Below, one piece after another: positions 9,163 to 18,434 of a stretch of DNA of 53,009 nucleotides (its first letter is position 1; each line of letters starts with the position of its first letter). The notes under the pieces are model-generated. The model had not been told where the DNA came from, ran no database searches, and saw only the letters and a program-made list of their open reading frames with translations. Source of the DNA: Phycisphaera mikurensis (GTDB lineage Bacteria; Planctomycetota; Phycisphaerae; WQYP01); the NCBI GenBank assembly GCA_022730455.1, contig DZDI01000006.1, forward strand, positions 1 through 53,009. The letters run 5' to 3'. Made by a program: the position numbers and the translations under genes.

Positions 9163-10869
9163 CTATTCGTACCGCAGGGCATGGACGGGATCCCGGGAGG
9201 CGGCAATCAAAGCCGGGATAATGGCCCCCAGCAGCCCGGCAACGACTGCCAGCGCCGCGATGGTGACCACCGTCTGCGGATTGATCTGATTCGGTATCCG
9301 TGAAAAAATATAGACGCGCCGATTCCAAATGGTGATCCCAAAAATGCGCCAGAGAATATCATCGTGAATCCAATTATCGTGTATCACAAATAACGTACCG
9401 GTTACGACGCCCAGCAAGCTTCCCGCTGAGCTGATCAAAAACCCGTAAAGCACAAATATACTGCCCACGCCGATTTCACTTCCGCCAATCGACTTGATAA
9501 TTCCGATGTCGCGTGTCTTATCGCGGACGATCATAAAAAATATTAAAAATATCACCACAATCACCACCAGGCTCATCATTCCCAGTAAAAAGGTGATTAA
9601 ATCGCGCTCTTTATCGACCGCTGCGATAAATTGCGACTGCTCCTGCAGCCATGTCATCACCGTCAAACCCGTCGATTCCATGCCCGGATGTTTGAGGGCA
9701 TAACGTCGCACCGCCGCCGCTATCTGATCACGTGCGGCATTAACGGCCGATTGTCGCTGGTCATGATGAACCCGAATTTCGATCTCGCTGCATCGCGCCG
9801 GGCGAACGCCTCCGCTCAGCAGATCCTGCTGCTGCATGAAAGCCATTTTCTGCACCACATGAAACGGTGCGTACACCGTGTGCCTATCCACTGTGAAAAC
9901 CTTCGTTCGCGAATCATCCACAATCTGAAATCGATGACTTTGAGGCGTAGCCAGGGTGCTGCTCAACGTAATGGGAACCACAGTTAAAATGACAGGTGAA
10001 AAACGCACTCCGGGCGGGCGATGATAATGACCAAATCGGTCGCGTGTATAGAGCCCGATGTCAATGCCTACCACACAGCCGTATTTGGGTTCCGCCTGTT
10101 TATCGGGATAGTCTCTGAGGGCTTTGGCGGGGGGGGTAAACGTTGGGGCGGGAGGTACGAGCGTTTTTCGGAGCGCAGCGTCATTTTCAATGACCGCATT
10201 GGGCGCCAACTTTTCAACAAATCGCAAATCGCGAAAGACCCGATTCAAGTGGTATTCCGCTTGCCGATAATCTTCACGAGCAATCACCTGCCAGTGCCGT
10301 TGAATATCCGCAATCCATCCGTGGCCCTTAATTGGCTTTAGCTTGCGTATCTCCTTTTCATGTCGGCGATAGATCACCAGCGCTGTTTTGAGTTTGGTCC
10401 TGGCATAGTCTGCCAACTCTTTACCAGTTAGCGGAAAAGCCGCATCCCGCAAATCACGGGCCGCGTCCAAGGGGGCCCGATATTGCCAAAAGAGGCTTTT
10501 GCCGAAGGAACTGACTTTCGACTGCATCGCCGGCTTAATGCCCAATACCTGAACTTCTGCGCTGGTTTGGTATTCAGGCAGATTCATAATGCCATAGGTA
10601 CTTATCACTGGTGCACTCGCCGCTACGCACGGTAGTTTGGCAAGCGATTTCTGCAATCCGGCGTAATGCGGAAAGCCAGCCGCCAACGTACTTTGAATCA
10701 CCACATCGCCCATTAGTTCTTTGCCTGCATCGCGGACGCGATCTACAAAGCCCGTCATGATGCTGTAAACGACTATCAGCATCGAAACGCACAACCAGAC
10801 CGCCAGAATAGGAAATATGACTATTCCCTTGCGCGTCAGATATCGAAAACACAAAAATAGTTTATACAT
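9163..10869 (-). CDS. ABC transporter permease, LolC/LolE-type (FtsX-like)
   Basis: N-terminal TM followed by a large periplasmic domain and C-terminal TMs (MMSLVVIVVIFLIFFMIVRDKTRDIGIIKSIGGS); next to lolD. Confidence 0.85.
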   Translation of the reverse strand: MYKLFLCFRYLTRKGIVIFPILAVWLCVSMLIVVYSIMTGFVDRVRDAGKELMGDVVIQSTLAAGFPHYAGLQKSLAKLPCVAASAPVISTYGIMNLPEYQTSAEVQVLGIKPAMQSKVSSFGKSLFWQYRAPLDAARDLRDAAFPLTGKELADYARTKLKTALVIYRRHEKEIRKLKPIKGHGWIADIQRHWQVIAREDYRQAEYHLNRVFRDLRFVEKLAPNAVIENDAALRKTLVPPAPTFTPPAKALRDYPDKQAEPKYGCVVGIDIGLYTRDRFGHYHRPPGVRFSPVILTVVPITLSSTLATPQSHRFQIVDDSRTKVFTVDRHTVYAPFHVVQKMAFMQQQDLLSGGVRPARCSEIEIRVHHDQRQSAVNAARDQIAAAVRRYALKHPGMESTGLTVMTWLQEQSQFIAAVDKERDLITFLLGMMSLVVIVVIFLIFFMIVRDKTRDIGIIKSIGGSEIGVGSIFVLYGFLISSAGSLLGVVTGTLFVIHDNWIHDDILWRIFGITIWNRRVYIFSRIPNQINPQTVVTIAALAVVAGLLGAIIPALIAASRDPVHALRYE

Positions 10870-10875
10870 GTAGTC

Positions 10876-12402
10876 TCAAGCGGTTGGCGCCGGCGCACAC
10901 CCATCTGCAGCGGGGCGGGCAACAGGCCGAAGCAGGGGAAAAAGCACCACATCCCGAATACTGGTGCAGTTGGTCAGCAGCATGATAAGCCGATCTATGC
11001 CAATTCCCAATCCACCCGCCGGCGGCATGCCATGGCATAGTGCTGTGACAAAATCCTGATCCATTCGCGCCATCGATTCATCTTCCGCCAAACCTGCCAA
11101 TTGAGAGGAAAAAGTCTCATATTGAACCATCGGGTCGTTGAGTTCCGTGTAGGCGTTCGCTAATTCCATGCCTGCCACATACAACTCAAAACGCTCGGCA
11201 ATGGCGGGATCGCCCGGCTTGCGTCGCGTTAAGGGACATAGTCCCGCCGGATAATCATATACGAAGACGGGCCGATCAAAATCTTTCAGGGTCGGCTCGG
11301 CAAGATGTTCAAAAAGTTCGCCCCGCAGTACATCGGCGTCCTTGTTTTCTGTATTCGCCAGCCCGCGCCCATGAGCGACCCGCCGTACCGCGGCCTCGTC
11401 GCTCATCTCCACACCCACGTGTTTAGCGAACAGCTCGCCATAGGCCACGCGCTGGAATGGCGCCGTGTAGTCAATCTGGCGCTCGCCATATGGCAATCGC
11501 ACCAAGCCGTCAAGCCCTTTCGACTTCTCCGCCGAGCGTTTCGCCAGCGTGGCCACCAGCGTCTCCGTGAGTTCCATCATGCCCGCTAAGTCGCTGTACG
11601 CCTCGTAAAGTTCCAGCATCGTAAACTCTGGATTGTGCCGCGTGTCGAGGCCTTCATTTCTGAAATTCCGGTTGATCTCAAAGACCCGCTCCATGCCTCC
11701 CACCAATAATCGTTTCAGAAACAATTCCGGACTCACCCGCATGTACAAATCAATGTCCAGCGCATTGTGGTGCGTCAAAAATGGTCGGGCCGCGGCACCT
11801 CCCGGCGTGGACTGCATCATGGGGGTTTCAACTTCAAGAAATTTCCGATGATGCAGAAATGCCCGGATTTCCGCAATGATTTGACTGCGAGCCTGAAACA
11901 CCGCCATGGCTTCGGGGTTGGCTGCTAAATCCAAATATCGCTGGCGATAGCGCAGCTCGGTATCGGTTAGCCCATGGAATTTGTCGGGCAGGGGTAACAG
12001 GGCCTTGGTGGCAAGGCCAAATCCTGTGGCCCAAATGGTTACTTCGCCTGTGTTGGTGTGTCCTACCTTGCCTTCAAACCACGCAATGTCGCCCAGTTCC
12101 AGCAGCTTGGCTTTTTCCCACTCCGCCGCCAAAACCTGTTTGGTCAGGCCGATCTGCAGCCTTCCCGACGAATCCTGAATCGTTATAAATATCAGCTTGC
12201 CAATGTCGCGCAACAGCATAATGCGGCCCGCCACTTTGGCCACCTGCGTCCCCTCATGCGGTGTCTCATGGGTATGTAACGTGCGGGCATCGGCGGTTGA
12301 CCATAGTCCATCGCATCGTTGCCCAAATGGATCGACGCCTGAGAGCCGCCATTTTTCCAAACGGTTATGCCGTTCCTTAAACTGTGGGTGATCTGAAAGC
12401 AT
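10876..12402 (-). CDS. lysS: Lysyl-tRNA synthetase, class II
   Basis: VAGRIMLLRDIGKLIFITIQD, FRNEGLDTRHNPEFTMLELYEAY, GLGIGIDRLIMLLTN class II motifs. Confidence 0.95.
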   Translation of the reverse strand: MLSDHPQFKERHNRLEKWRLSGVDPFGQRCDGLWSTADARTLHTHETPHEGTQVAKVAGRIMLLRDIGKLIFITIQDSSGRLQIGLTKQVLAAEWEKAKLLELGDIAWFEGKVGHTNTGEVTIWATGFGLATKALLPLPDKFHGLTDTELRYRQRYLDLAANPEAMAVFQARSQIIAEIRAFLHHRKFLEVETPMMQSTPGGAAARPFLTHHNALDIDLYMRVSPELFLKRLLVGGMERVFEINRNFRNEGLDTRHNPEFTMLELYEAYSDLAGMMELTETLVATLAKRSAEKSKGLDGLVRLPYGERQIDYTAPFQRVAYGELFAKHVGVEMSDEAAVRRVAHGRGLANTENKDADVLRGELFEHLAEPTLKDFDRPVFVYDYPAGLCPLTRRKPGDPAIAERFELYVAGMELANAYTELNDPMVQYETFSSQLAGLAEDESMARMDQDFVTALCHGMPPAGGLGIGIDRLIMLLTNCTSIRDVVLFPLLRPVARPAADGCAPAPTA

Positions 12403-12619
12403 GGGTCCTCATCAAAACCAAGTCACGCATTCTAACGGGCTTGCGAACATCCGCAATTTACAATTTTTATTGGAAATGCCCGATGCCCCGATCGCGTATC
12501 GGCAAGGCAGAAAAATCATGATTCCGATGCCCGTCCGTCATTGAAGCGCTCTTGTGAAAGAGCGTAGGTTATATGGGCAGCGGCAAAACGGAGGTAAAAG
12601 CGACGCCAACTTTTCGAAA

Positions 12620-12690
12620 GCGGGCGAAGGGACTTGAACCCTCGACATTCACGTTGGCAACGTGACGCTCTACCACTGAGCTACGCCCGC
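12620..12690 (-). tRNA. tRNA-Gly (anticodon GCC)
   Basis: Reverse complement GCGGGCGTAGCTCAGTGGTAGAGCGTCACGTTGCCAACGTGAATGTCGAGGGTTCAAGTCCCTTCGCCCGC folds as a cloverleaf: 7-bp acceptor, CACGT-TGCCA-ACGTG anticodon arm, GGTTCAAGTCC T arm; CCA not encoded. Confidence 0.96.
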
Positions 12691-12848
12691 GTAATGGAAT
12701 AAAGATTATATCCCATTCCCTATTTCTGTAAACGCCTTCCAAGTCCTCGCGTTCAATCGGTAGCGCCATTTGCCCAAAAGCTACCGCGGATGCGATCACC
12801 GCTGCATGCCGTTACCATAATGTCGACTTGGTTTTATCGGAGGTTACA

Positions 12849-13532
12849 TTGAAATCGGCAGTTGTACTCTTAAGTGGTGGCTTGGATTCCGCCACCATTT
12901 TGGCCATGGCCCGGCAGGATGGGTTTGACTGTTACGCCCTTAGTTTTGATTACGGGCAGCGCCATCGACGAGAACTGCTCGCCGCGGCCGATATCGCTAA
13001 AGCTGCCGCCGTTCGGCAGCACGTCATTCTCAAGCTCGATCTGCGCCAATTTGGTGGATCAGCACTGACGTCTGACATCGCCGTACCCAAGGATCGCACC
13101 GTGCATGACACCGCCGAACAAATACCTGTCACGTACGTGCCGGCCCGCAATACCATTTTTCTCTCGTGTGCCCTGGGGTGGGCGGAGGTGTTACAGGCCG
13201 AAGCCATTTTCGTCGGGGTAAACGCGCTGGATTACTCCGGCTATCCCGATTGTCGTCCGGAATTTATTGCTGCTTTTGAAAATCTGGCAAAAGTCGCCAC
13301 CAAAGCCAGCGCCGTGGATCACCGTCCTGTCCATATCCATGCACCGCTGATTGAAATGAGAAAGGATGAAATTATTTCAGTTGGTTTAAAACTGGGCGTC
13401 GATTATTCCAAAACCTTTTCCTGCTATGATCCCCCTGACGAAACCCATAGTTGCGGGCATTGCGACGCGTGTCAACTGCGGTTGGCAGCCTTTGCAAAAT
13501 TAAACCGAACGGATCCGGTTGCCTATGCGTAA
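12849..13532 (+). CDS. queC: 7-cyano-7-deazaguanine synthase
   Basis: VVLLSGGLDSAT PP-loop and C-terminal CxxCHxC-type zinc site (SCGHCDACQLR); probable TTG start at 12849 preceded by GGAGG. Confidence 0.93.
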   Translation: MKSAVVLLSGGLDSATILAMARQDGFDCYALSFDYGQRHRRELLAAADIAKAAAVRQHVILKLDLRQFGGSALTSDIAVPKDRTVHDTAEQIPVTYVPARNTIFLSCALGWAEVLQAEAIFVGVNALDYSGYPDCRPEFIAAFENLAKVATKASAVDHRPVHIHAPLIEMRKDEIISVGLKLGVDYSKTFSCYDPPDETHSCGHCDACQLRLAAFAKLNRTDPVAYA

Positions 13533-13547
13533 GAGCACGGAGCGCGC

Positions 13548-14243
13548 ATGAAGGTTGCGGAAATATTCACCAGCATCCAAGGTGAGGGCAAACTCACTGG
13601 CGTTCCGAGCGTTTTTGTACGTACCTCCGGCTGTAACCTTCGCTGCGCGTGGTGCGATACGCCGTACGCTTCGTGGCATCCCGAGGGAAACGATCTAAGC
13701 GTTGACGCTGTTGTTCACCAAGTGCGGGTATCGAATATGCAGCATGTTGTGCTGACCGGTGGCGAACCTATGATCCAGCCGCAACTGCCGGAGCTTATCG
13801 GCCAGCTTAAATCGCATGGACATCATATTACGGTCGAGACGGCTGGCACCATCTGGCAGGATGTCGAAATGGATTTGGCCAGCATCAGTCCAAAGCTCGC
13901 CAATTCACGTCCGCCGCTCGAATCGGAGAGAAACTGGAATGCACTTCATGAATCCCGGCGGATAAATAATGCTGTACTCCAGCAGTTTGCGTCATCGGCA
14001 AAAATATCCGATCGGCAATGGAAATTTGTTGTCTCTCAGCCGAATGATATTTACGAAATTGAAACAATCCTGGCGCAGATAGGTTCAGTGGCGGCGCAGG
14101 ACGTTATTCTGATGCCGGAAGGGGTTTGCGAGGTTGAATTAAAGTCCAGGGCGCAATGGCTTACCAAAATTTGTCAATCGAAAAAGTTTCGTTTTGGAAC
14201 ACGATTGCACATCTGGCTTTACGGTAATCGACGCGGGACATAA
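13548..14243 (+). CDS. queE: 7-carboxy-7-deazaguanine synthase (radical SAM)
   Basis: EIFTSIQGEGKLTGVPSVFVRTSGCNLRCAWCDTPYASW; follows queC. Confidence 0.92.
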   Translation: MKVAEIFTSIQGEGKLTGVPSVFVRTSGCNLRCAWCDTPYASWHPEGNDLSVDAVVHQVRVSNMQHVVLTGGEPMIQPQLPELIGQLKSHGHHITVETAGTIWQDVEMDLASISPKLANSRPPLESERNWNALHESRRINNAVLQQFASSAKISDRQWKFVVSQPNDIYEIETILAQIGSVAAQDVILMPEGVCEVELKSRAQWLTKICQSKKFRFGTRLHIWLYGNRRGT

Positions 14244-14392
14244 CCGGTCGGCGTCGCAGCCATGCCAATTGATCGTCGATGAATGTCATCACTGAATCCG
14301 TCGCATACAATGTCGGTGGGGCGGCAACGTGCTGCCGGGCAGCCATCCTCCGGACATACCTGAAGGCCGACAGGGACGGAAGGGCGGTGACT

Positions 14393-14788
14393 ATGACTTT
14401 ATTATTACAAGGAAACGTGGCATTGAAAAAGAAATCCAAACCCAGTTCCCAAACAACAGTCTTGGAGGTTTTTCCCAATCCGCATCCGCATCGCGATTAT
14501 GAAATTGAACATGTTGCGGGTGAATTTACCTCAGTGTGTCCCAAAACCGGCCAACCCGATTTTGGCACCATCACATTTATCTATACGCCCGACCAAGTGT
14601 GCATTGAACTGAAGAGTTTGAAATTGTATTTGCAGACTTATCGCAACCAAGGCATTTTTTATGAAGATGTAACCAACGTCATTTTCGATGAACTGCTTAC
14701 CCGCCTGAGGCCTCGTCGCCTTACCGTTATCAGCGAGTGGACACCCCGTGGAGGGCTGCGCTCCACCATCCGATGCCACTACCCGTAG
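14393..14788 (+). CDS. queF: NADPH-dependent 7-cyano-7-deazaguanine reductase (short type)
   Basis: [17 protein letters not shown] (catalytic Cys), [27 protein letters not shown]; in-frame ATG at 14393. Confidence 0.93.
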   Translation: MTLLLQGNVALKKKSKPSSQTTVLEVFPNPHPHRDYEIEHVAGEFTSVCPKTGQPDFGTITFIYTPDQVCIELKSLKLYLQTYRNQGIFYEDVTNVIFDELLTRLRPRRLTVISEWTPRGGLRSTIRCHYP

Positions 14789-15109
14789 GAGACTGTCCAA
14801 GCATTAGCAACCTTTTCTCGAGATAAGGCGCTGATAAGTTTCATTATGCGGTGCGGATACATCTACCCCGGATATTTCGTCGGTGCCAGTTGGAGTTATT
14901 GCGGGCTATTGTTGTTGTATTTGTCGACCTTAGGTGGCGCACCCAGCCGGAGGCATATGACCCCGCAGCAGCGTTTGTGCGACGCTGCGTATTGATTGCG
15001 TAAAATCAATTTTTGACTTGCGTATACCGCGTGGTAAGATTGGGCAGGCGGATTACGGCGACTTGAACGCCGATGAAGGCTATCTGATTTTCTTGTTGGG
15101 CGGTGAGTT

Positions 15110-16570
15110 ATGGAACGTACGTGGTCTACCACCGGCTTGCTGCTGGCCATCAGCGTGGTAACGGCAGCCATGTGCACCGCGACCCAAGCCGACACCATCA
15201 TCTTTAAAGGCGGCAAGTCCGTCAGTGGTAATTTTTATCGACAGGGAAGTAGATACGTTATCGAGCCGTATCACGGCGCAGCTTTTTCCGTGCCCGTAAG
15301 TGATGTCACCGGCATTGTACTGGCGCCCAATCCCAATTCTGAAAAGGCCAGAGGGTATCAGTGGGATTTAGTGAAATACAACATCTCTCAATCTGATAAT
15401 CTGCCAAAAATCGAAAATATGCTCAGGCAGTTTATCGCGGCTCATCCGCAATCAACTTTTCTTTCATCTGCCCGGAAGGCGCTGATCAAATATCGACAAT
15501 ATCAAAAACTGCACCTTATTAAAGTCGGGCAGAAATGGATATCGCCATACGCACTGGCGGCGTTAAAACAGGATGTGGACAAAAAACTTCGGGCGGCTGT
15601 GCAACTCTATGAACGCGGACGATTGACCCGGGCGTTAAAGGTTGCCCGTCATGCAACCTTGCAACTTCCGTCTTCGGCGCACGCGTGGGTGGTGATGGGG
15701 GTTATTGAATATCGCCTGAACCGACTATCGTCAGCACGGCAGGATCTGGCCAAGGCCCTTCGCCTAGCCCCTGATAATATTGCCGCATTAAATGATGCCG
15801 CCATATTAAATTTCAAAACACATCAGCAACCTCGATCGCTTGTACTCTTTGGGAAGGCTTTGGCAATCGATGCTGGCAACCGCCAACTGCTGGACAATAT
15901 CTACGCCACGTTGCGGCGCTATAAAGCGGATCGCAAGTCGCCTTTGTTTACCAATTTCCGGCGAAATTTTAAAATGGCGAATCATGCAATGGAAGTCCGA
16001 CTGGCCCGCCGTGGCCTCTATCGCCTCGGTGGCACTTGGGTCAACGCCAAAATTTATAAAAAGGCCGCGGCCAAGCTGACCGCATTTCAAGAACAAAAGC
16101 AGGCGATCCAATCCAGTTACGATAGCGCAGTGCTGGCATTTAAAGCAGTTGAAGCACAAATTCGTCAAACCAACGCCCAAATTGTCAATCTGCAAAACGT
16201 CATTGGCAATTTGCAGGCTCAGCAGAACTTCCTCGCCTATCAAACTGGCTATTACGACTACGGGGCCCAAGCGGCGCTAAGCATGAATTTGGCCACGCTG
16301 GCGCAGGCTCAGGCGCATATCACCCAATTGGAGAACCAACGCATCTCAATTTTGGCCGGTCTTGCCAGTATCCGGGCTCAAGCTAGGGCTTTTCAAAAAT
16401 CGGGCCCCGGTGTCGTTCTGGATGGACGACAGGAAATGCTTTTCCCCCGAAAATTTGCGCCGGTTCCCAAGCCGCTGGCCATGCCCAATCACCTGCTTCG
16501 GCCTCATGCCAGGATACTATCCTCGACACCCCTTGGGCACCGAATCAGGCTCCCGTTGCACCCACGTTAG
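15110..16570 (+). CDS. Secreted TPR-repeat protein with C-terminal coiled-coil
   Basis: N-terminal signal peptide-like segment, TPR-like ALKVARHATLQLPSSAHAWVVMGVIEYRLNRLSSARQDLAKALRLAPDN, then a Gln-rich coiled coil. Confidence 0.65.
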   Translation: MERTWSTTGLLLAISVVTAAMCTATQADTIIFKGGKSVSGNFYRQGSRYVIEPYHGAAFSVPVSDVTGIVLAPNPNSEKARGYQWDLVKYNISQSDNLPKIENMLRQFIAAHPQSTFLSSARKALIKYRQYQKLHLIKVGQKWISPYALAALKQDVDKKLRAAVQLYERGRLTRALKVARHATLQLPSSAHAWVVMGVIEYRLNRLSSARQDLAKALRLAPDNIAALNDAAILNFKTHQQPRSLVLFGKALAIDAGNRQLLDNIYATLRRYKADRKSPLFTNFRRNFKMANHAMEVRLARRGLYRLGGTWVNAKIYKKAAAKLTAFQEQKQAIQSSYDSAVLAFKAVEAQIRQTNAQIVNLQNVIGNLQAQQNFLAYQTGYYDYGAQAALSMNLATLAQAQAHITQLENQRISILAGLASIRAQARAFQKSGPGVVLDGRQEMLFPRKFAPVPKPLAMPNHLLRPHARILSSTPLGHRIRLPLHPR

Positions 16571-16962
16571 TCCAGAATAATTTTAGATGGCGCCGCAGCC
16601 ACGGCTTGTGGTTCGCCGGTTGATGGGTTGGAAACACCCTTATTTATCGCTTCCTGCACCTTGCGCATCAGGTCGGAATAGTCCGCTTGTGCCGCCATGA
16701 GTTTTTGAATCAGCGGGTGGATGGCCATGCTTTGTTGCAAGGATTGATACTTCTGCTTTTCAGCCACTTCAATCGGCTGCATGGAGGCTTCCTTCATGGC
16801 CAGCGTTTCCATTAATTGCTCAAATTCCGAAAGCAAACTCTTGGCGGTAACGTCCAAGTCAATTTGGGCTGTGATCTCACGAAAGGTTTTTACCACGTCC
16901 TGGCTGCCGATTAATGAACCCAACCGCTGGGCCTCATCTAGTAACTTTTGAATGTCTACCAT
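16567..16962 (-). CDS. YlbF/YmcA-family regulator-like protein
   Basis: Short helical protein MVDIQKLLDEAQRLGSLIGSQDVVKTFREI...; ATG at 16962 preferred. Confidence 0.65.
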   Translation of the reverse strand: MVDIQKLLDEAQRLGSLIGSQDVVKTFREITAQIDLDVTAKSLLSEFEQLMETLAMKEASMQPIEVAEKQKYQSLQQSMAIHPLIQKLMAAQADYSDLMRKVQEAINKGVSNPSTGEPQAVAAAPSKIILD

Positions 16963-17261
16963 GCTAATGAATACTCCTGAAATCATTACCAAGCCGGGAG
17001 TATACGGTTTGAAGATAAATTTGCACAATGCCCATTCCGGTAGCCAAAACCCGTGTATGCAGATATTGGACACGCTCAATGGCAAAACCTGCCGGGTACT
17101 TTGCCTTCACGTCCAACGTCGTCACATCTGGTGCATTTAGAGCAATTGCCAGAAGTCTATTGCAATACAGCTCAGGTTTTGACATTGCCAGCGGCGCACG
17201 CAACAACCAAGTTCAGGGCCTGATCCAGTCGTAGCATCAAGTCCTCTCGGTCCTCGGCGGC

Positions 17262-18389
17262 CTACTGCGGCTGCGGCCAGTCTGCTTGGATGAAGCGGCC
17301 GGCTTCCAGTATGGTTTTGCCGTCGGCGTCAATTTTGCATCCAGGTTGACGGAGATCGCATACCATGTCCCAATGCAGTCCACTATTGTTTTTGCCACCG
17401 GTTTCGGGGTATGCGGCTCCGACCGCCGCGTGGCAGGTGCCACCTATCTTTTCATCAAACAAGGTATTGCGGGTGTACTGCTGGATGGAGTAATTGGTGC
17501 CGATGGCGAATTCGCCCAGAGTTCTGGCACCGTCATCCTGATCCAGCATGGCAATGAGAAACTCCTGACCTTTGGCGGCGCGGGCGTCAACCACCCGGCC
17601 ATTTTTAAATACCAGCACAATATCATCGCATTGGCGCCCATGATGGACGGCGGGAAAGCTGTAACGAATCGTGCCATTGACGGCATCTTCCACCGGCCCG
17701 GTGAAGACTTCTCCATCCGGAAAATTTTCATGACCGCAGCAATTGATCCACTTTCGCCCTTTGACGCCCACACGCAGATCGGTGTCTTTGCCAATAACGC
17801 GGATTTCAGATGTTTGGTCCAGATAATCTACCAGCCGCTGCTGTCGTTCCGAAATGGATTTCCAGGCGCTGACCGGATCGGCCAGATGGAGCAATCCACC
17901 GCGGAAGACGAAATCGGCGTACTGGTGAAGTGACATCTCCGCATCCTGGGCCGCGGCCTGCGTGGGGTATTGGGTGCCGACCCACCGCAGTTCGCCTTTG
18001 GCAGCGCGCTCTAAAAAGCGCGTGCTGACGGGGCGGCGGGCCTGCGCGGCCAAGGCCTGCTTTTGAGGATCGACCTGCGAGAGGCTTTTAGTGTTGGAGT
18101 CGCCCCAGAGACCAATGGATACGTCAATGGTTTCCACCAGATATTGACTCACCGGCGACAGATGTGAAAGTTGTTCGGGCGTGGCGACACGGTAGAACGC
18201 CTCCAACATGGCGTCACTTGACATTAACACAAATGGATAGGCACCGGCCGCCAGCACTCGCTCGTTGATGGCTTCAATTAACGGCAAGCCGACGACATCG
18301 CCTTGAATGCGTACCAAGTCCCCTCTTTTCACCCCGGCAGAATAGTGCACCAGAATGTCCGCCAATCTATCCAGACGTTGATCTCTCAT
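17262..18389 (-). CDS. M29-family aminopeptidase
   Basis: LADILVHYSAGVKRGDLVRIQ N-terminus, NFPDGEVFTGPVEDAVNGTIRYSFPA, GTNYSIQQYTRNTLFDEKIGGTCHAAVGAAYPETGGKNNSGLHWDMVCDLR. Confidence 0.9.
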   Translation of the reverse strand: MRDQRLDRLADILVHYSAGVKRGDLVRIQGDVVGLPLIEAINERVLAAGAYPFVLMSSDAMLEAFYRVATPEQLSHLSPVSQYLVETIDVSIGLWGDSNTKSLSQVDPQKQALAAQARRPVSTRFLERAAKGELRWVGTQYPTQAAAQDAEMSLHQYADFVFRGGLLHLADPVSAWKSISERQQRLVDYLDQTSEIRVIGKDTDLRVGVKGRKWINCCGHENFPDGEVFTGPVEDAVNGTIRYSFPAVHHGRQCDDIVLVFKNGRVVDARAAKGQEFLIAMLDQDDGARTLGEFAIGTNYSIQQYTRNTLFDEKIGGTCHAAVGAAYPETGGKNNSGLHWDMVCDLRQPGCKIDADGKTILEAGRFIQADWPQPQ

Positions 18390-18434
18390 GAAATACTTTT
18401 CCTTTCTCTTAATCACCAGTAAATGCCAGATATC

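Noticed and set aside
12547-12564. CGCTCTT-GTGA-AAGAGCG hairpin downstream of tRNA-Gly as its terminator
   Set aside because: No U-run on the tRNA strand; left uncalled although it could assist termination.
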